Positions 4,982 to 6,367 of a stretch of DNA of 6,367 nt are shown here, in pieces. A program made the translations under genes and the position numbers. The notes under the pieces were generated by a model. That model did no database searches and was not told the origin of the DNA. It was given only the letters and a program-made list of their open reading frames with translations. Each line of letters begins with the position of its first letter. Position 1 is the stretch's first letter. The DNA comes from JAMCRM01 sp041685075 (GTDB lineage Bacteria; Acidobacteriota; Terriglobia; Bryobacterales; Bryobacteraceae), in the NCBI GenBank assembly GCA_041685075.1, contig JAWLGN010000310.1, forward strand, positions 1 to 6,367. The letters run 5' to 3'.

Positions 4982-5108
4982 CTGCACGGCAGCCTCGAGG
5001 GCGGTGAACTCTATGTTGACCGGCCGCGCGGCGCGTGCACGCGCCCTCGTGCGACGTTCCTTACGGTTCGGTGGACAGCTTTACCGGGTTGTCCTACCAT
5101 GGGCGTAT

Positions 5109-5408
5109 ATGGGCAAATTGATCGAGGTCGAGTGCCCCTGTTGCCAGGCCACCCTGAAGATCGATTCGGAAACCCGCGCCGTCATCTCCCACAAAGAGCC
5201 GGAACGCCCGCCCGCCATCGAAGACTTGGCCGCCGCGGTAGCCCGCCTGAAGGGTGAGGGAGCGCGCCGCGAAGAAGCCTTCCGCAAGAGCTTCGAAAGC
5301 GAGAGATCCCACGGCAAGGTGCTGGAGAAGAAGTTCGACGAACTGCTGCGCCAGGCCAAGGAAGATCCCGATAAAGCGCCGCCTGCGCGCGATATCGATT
5401 ACGACTGA
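5109..5408 (+). CDS. Small CPCC-motif protein with a coiled-coil segment
   Basis: A 99-residue protein of unknown function, not recognised as a named family. The N-terminus MGKLIEVECPCCQATLKIDS has Cys9, Cys11 and Cys12 in a short beta-like segment that resembles half of a zinc ribbon. No second cysteine pair follows, so metal binding would need a dimer or be absent. Residues about 37-85 are charged and helical (IEDLAAAVARLKGEGARREE, KKFDELLRQAKED), probably a coiled coil, and the tail DIDYD is acidic. The same frame is open back to GTG 5004 and ATG 5013, which would add an arginine-rich, low-complexity N-terminus. The ATG at 5109 is preferred because the recognisable fold begins there, though its ribosome site (GGGCG) is poor. 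The 3' end overlaps the convergent transporter gene by 10 nt. Confidence 0.72.
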   Translation: MGKLIEVECPCCQATLKIDSETRAVISHKEPERPPAIEDLAAAVARLKGEGARREEAFRKSFESERSHGKVLEKKFDELLRQAKEDPDKAPPARDIDYD

Positions 5409-6367
5409 GCGGCTGCGGCGCCGCGGCGCACATCCACGCGCGCCAGCACTCCCATTCCAGTCACAAAGAACACCACCAGCGAGACGATCGCCAACCGGTA
5501 GCTGCCGGTGAACTGCAGGGCCAGCCCGAAGATGAGGGGGGCCAGCCAGCTTGTGCCTTTGTCGCCGATTTCGTAGAGGCTGAAGTACTCCGCCTCTCTG
5601 CCTTTGGGCACCAGTTGGGAGTAGAGGGAGCGGCTGAGCGCCTGGCTGCCGCCCAGCACTACCGCCACTACGGCGGCAGCGGCGAAGAAGTGAGCGCTGG
5701 TCCGCACCCATCCGTAGATGGCGATCAGCACCCCGGTCCAGATCACCAGGGACAGCATCACGGCACGCTTGGCCCCCATCAGCCGGGCCACCTGGTTGAA
5801 CCCCAGGGCGCCGAAGAAGGCCACGAACTGCACCATCAGGATCACCAGGGTCAGGCTGCCGATGGGGATACCGAGTGCATCGCTGCCGAACTGCGCCGAA
5901 AGGGTGATGACCGCCTGGATCGCGTCGTTGTAGAGCAGGTAGGCCACCAGCAGCTTGAGGGTCTGGGGATAATGGCGGAGATCCCGCAGGGTGCGGCCGA
6001 GCTGCCCGAAGCCGGAGAGAACCAGGCTGCGGCCGGGTTCCGCCGCGTGGACCGGCTCGCGGTTGCGCAAGCTGGCCAGGGGAATCAGGGTAAACAGGCC
6101 CCACCACACGCCGGCCGAGCAAAGACTGATTCGCACGGCCTCGCCTTCAGTGAGTCCCAGGGCCCCCGCGTTGCGGTACAGCAGCAGGTTGAGCGCCAGC
6201 AGGATGCCGCCGCCCAGGTAGCCGAGACCCCAGCCCTTGGAAGAAACCGCGTCGCGCTCCTCCGGCGGGGCAATCTGGGGCAGCCAGGAGTTGTAGACCA
6301 CCACGGAGGCGCCGAAGCTCAGGTTGGCGAGCAGGAACAGCACGCCGCCGGCCAGGTAGGCTTCGCC
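5399..6367 (-). CDS. UMF1/Atg22-like major facilitator transporter, N-terminus outside window
   Basis: The visible part is the C-terminal 322 residues of a multi-membrane-span transporter; the start lies beyond base 6367. Conserved landmarks of the UMF1 (vacuole effluxer Atg22-like) branch of the major facilitator superfamily are present: YNSWLPQIAPPEERDAVSSK followed by GWGLGYLGGG (about 25-54), LLYNDAIQAVI (about 145-155), and QALSRSLYSQLVPKGREAEY then FSLYEIGDKGTSWLAPLIFG (about 242-281). At least eight hydrophobic spans can be picked out. Family members are predicted solute permeases of the inner membrane, mostly with unknown substrates; yeast Atg22 exports amino acids from the vacuole. 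It ends at a TAA that overlaps the CPCC gene. Its promoter and partners lie outside the window. Confidence 0.92.
   Translation of the reverse strand, partial: GEAYLAGGVLFLLANLSFGASVVVYNSWLPQIAPPEERDAVSSKGWGLGYLGGGILLALNLLLYRNAGALGLTEGEAVRISLCSAGVWWGLFTLIPLASLRNREPVHAAEPGRSLVLSGFGQLGRTLRDLRHYPQTLKLLVAYLLYNDAIQAVITLSAQFGSDALGIPIGSLTLVILMVQFVAFFGALGFNQVARLMGAKRAVMLSLVIWTGVLIAIYGWVRTSAHFFAAAAVVAVVLGGSQALSRSLYSQLVPKGREAEYFSLYEIGDKGTSWLAPLIFGLALQFTGSYRLAIVSLVVFFVTGMGVLARVDVRRGAAAAQS

Larger units (their letters stand above)
4599..5108. other. Gene-poor intergenic stretch with a lower-GC core
   Basis: About 510 nt separates the receptor's terminator from the most likely start of the CPCC protein. 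Counted by hand, 4741-4980 is about 50% G+C (119 of 240), well below the flanking genes. It holds the possible cytochrome relic (minus) and the long inverted repeat 4864-4981. On the plus strand a frame stays open from about 4762 to the TAG at 4935-4937 but has no plausible start or ribosome site before its middle. No tRNA or complete transposase is recognisable. Confidence 0.6.

Noticed and set aside
5094..6122. A 342-residue open frame on the minus strand in another frame of the transporter region
   Set aside because: It shares the strand with the well-supported UMF1 transporter but is out of frame, proline/arginine-rich, and has no recognisable motif.

Overview
The window is a 6.4 kb stretch of GC-rich bacterial DNA (genes roughly 60-68% G+C by eye). 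It carries seven convincing protein-coding genes, two of them cut by the window edges, plus one internal 100-N scaffold gap. The gene set suggests a free-living Gram-negative, with Acidobacteriota (Solibacter/Bryobacter-like) the best guess: a periplasmic TonB-domain protein, a methyl-accepting chemotaxis protein, a UMF1-type transporter, a small CPCC protein with a coiled coil, and a thiolase paired with a DUF35-type OB-fold protein. The taxonomic guess is inference. The gap and its identical flanks point to a short-read draft or metagenome assembly.

Left block (1-1922): the 3' end of a thiolase overlaps (ATGA) a 70-residue OB-fold protein of the DUF35 type. An aminotransferase of fold type I follows 3 nt later. 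These three genes look like one operon joining acyl-CoA and amino-acid chemistry. A small stand-alone Smr-domain gene on the minus strand converges on the aminotransferase, and the two 3' ends overlap by 23 nt.

Divergent intergenic region (1923-2692): between smr (minus) and the TonB-domain gene (plus) lies a tandem array of about six and a half 77-bp units. The array has half-unit and 154-bp higher-order structure and carries repeated dyads. It runs to within a few bases of the ribosome binding site of the TonB-domain gene. The scaffold gap (2521-2620) sits here, flanked by two identical 99-bp copies, and is probably an unmerged contig overlap rather than real missing sequence.

Middle block (2693-4598): a secreted stand-alone TonB C-terminal-domain protein is followed 47 nt later by a chemotaxis receptor that appears to lack a HAMP domain. 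A good hairpin terminator follows the receptor.

Right block (4599-6367): a roughly 500-nt gene-poor stretch includes a segment near 50% G+C. It holds a possible decayed c-type cytochrome fragment (minus strand) and an imperfect inverted repeat able to form a 22-pair RNA stem. A small CPCC/coiled-coil protein follows. Its 3' end overlaps by 10 nt the 3' end of a minus-strand UMF1 (Atg22-like) major-facilitator transporter that runs off the window.

No clear new multi-gene system is visible. The least explained items are the 77-bp repeat array and the long inverted repeat at 4864-4981.
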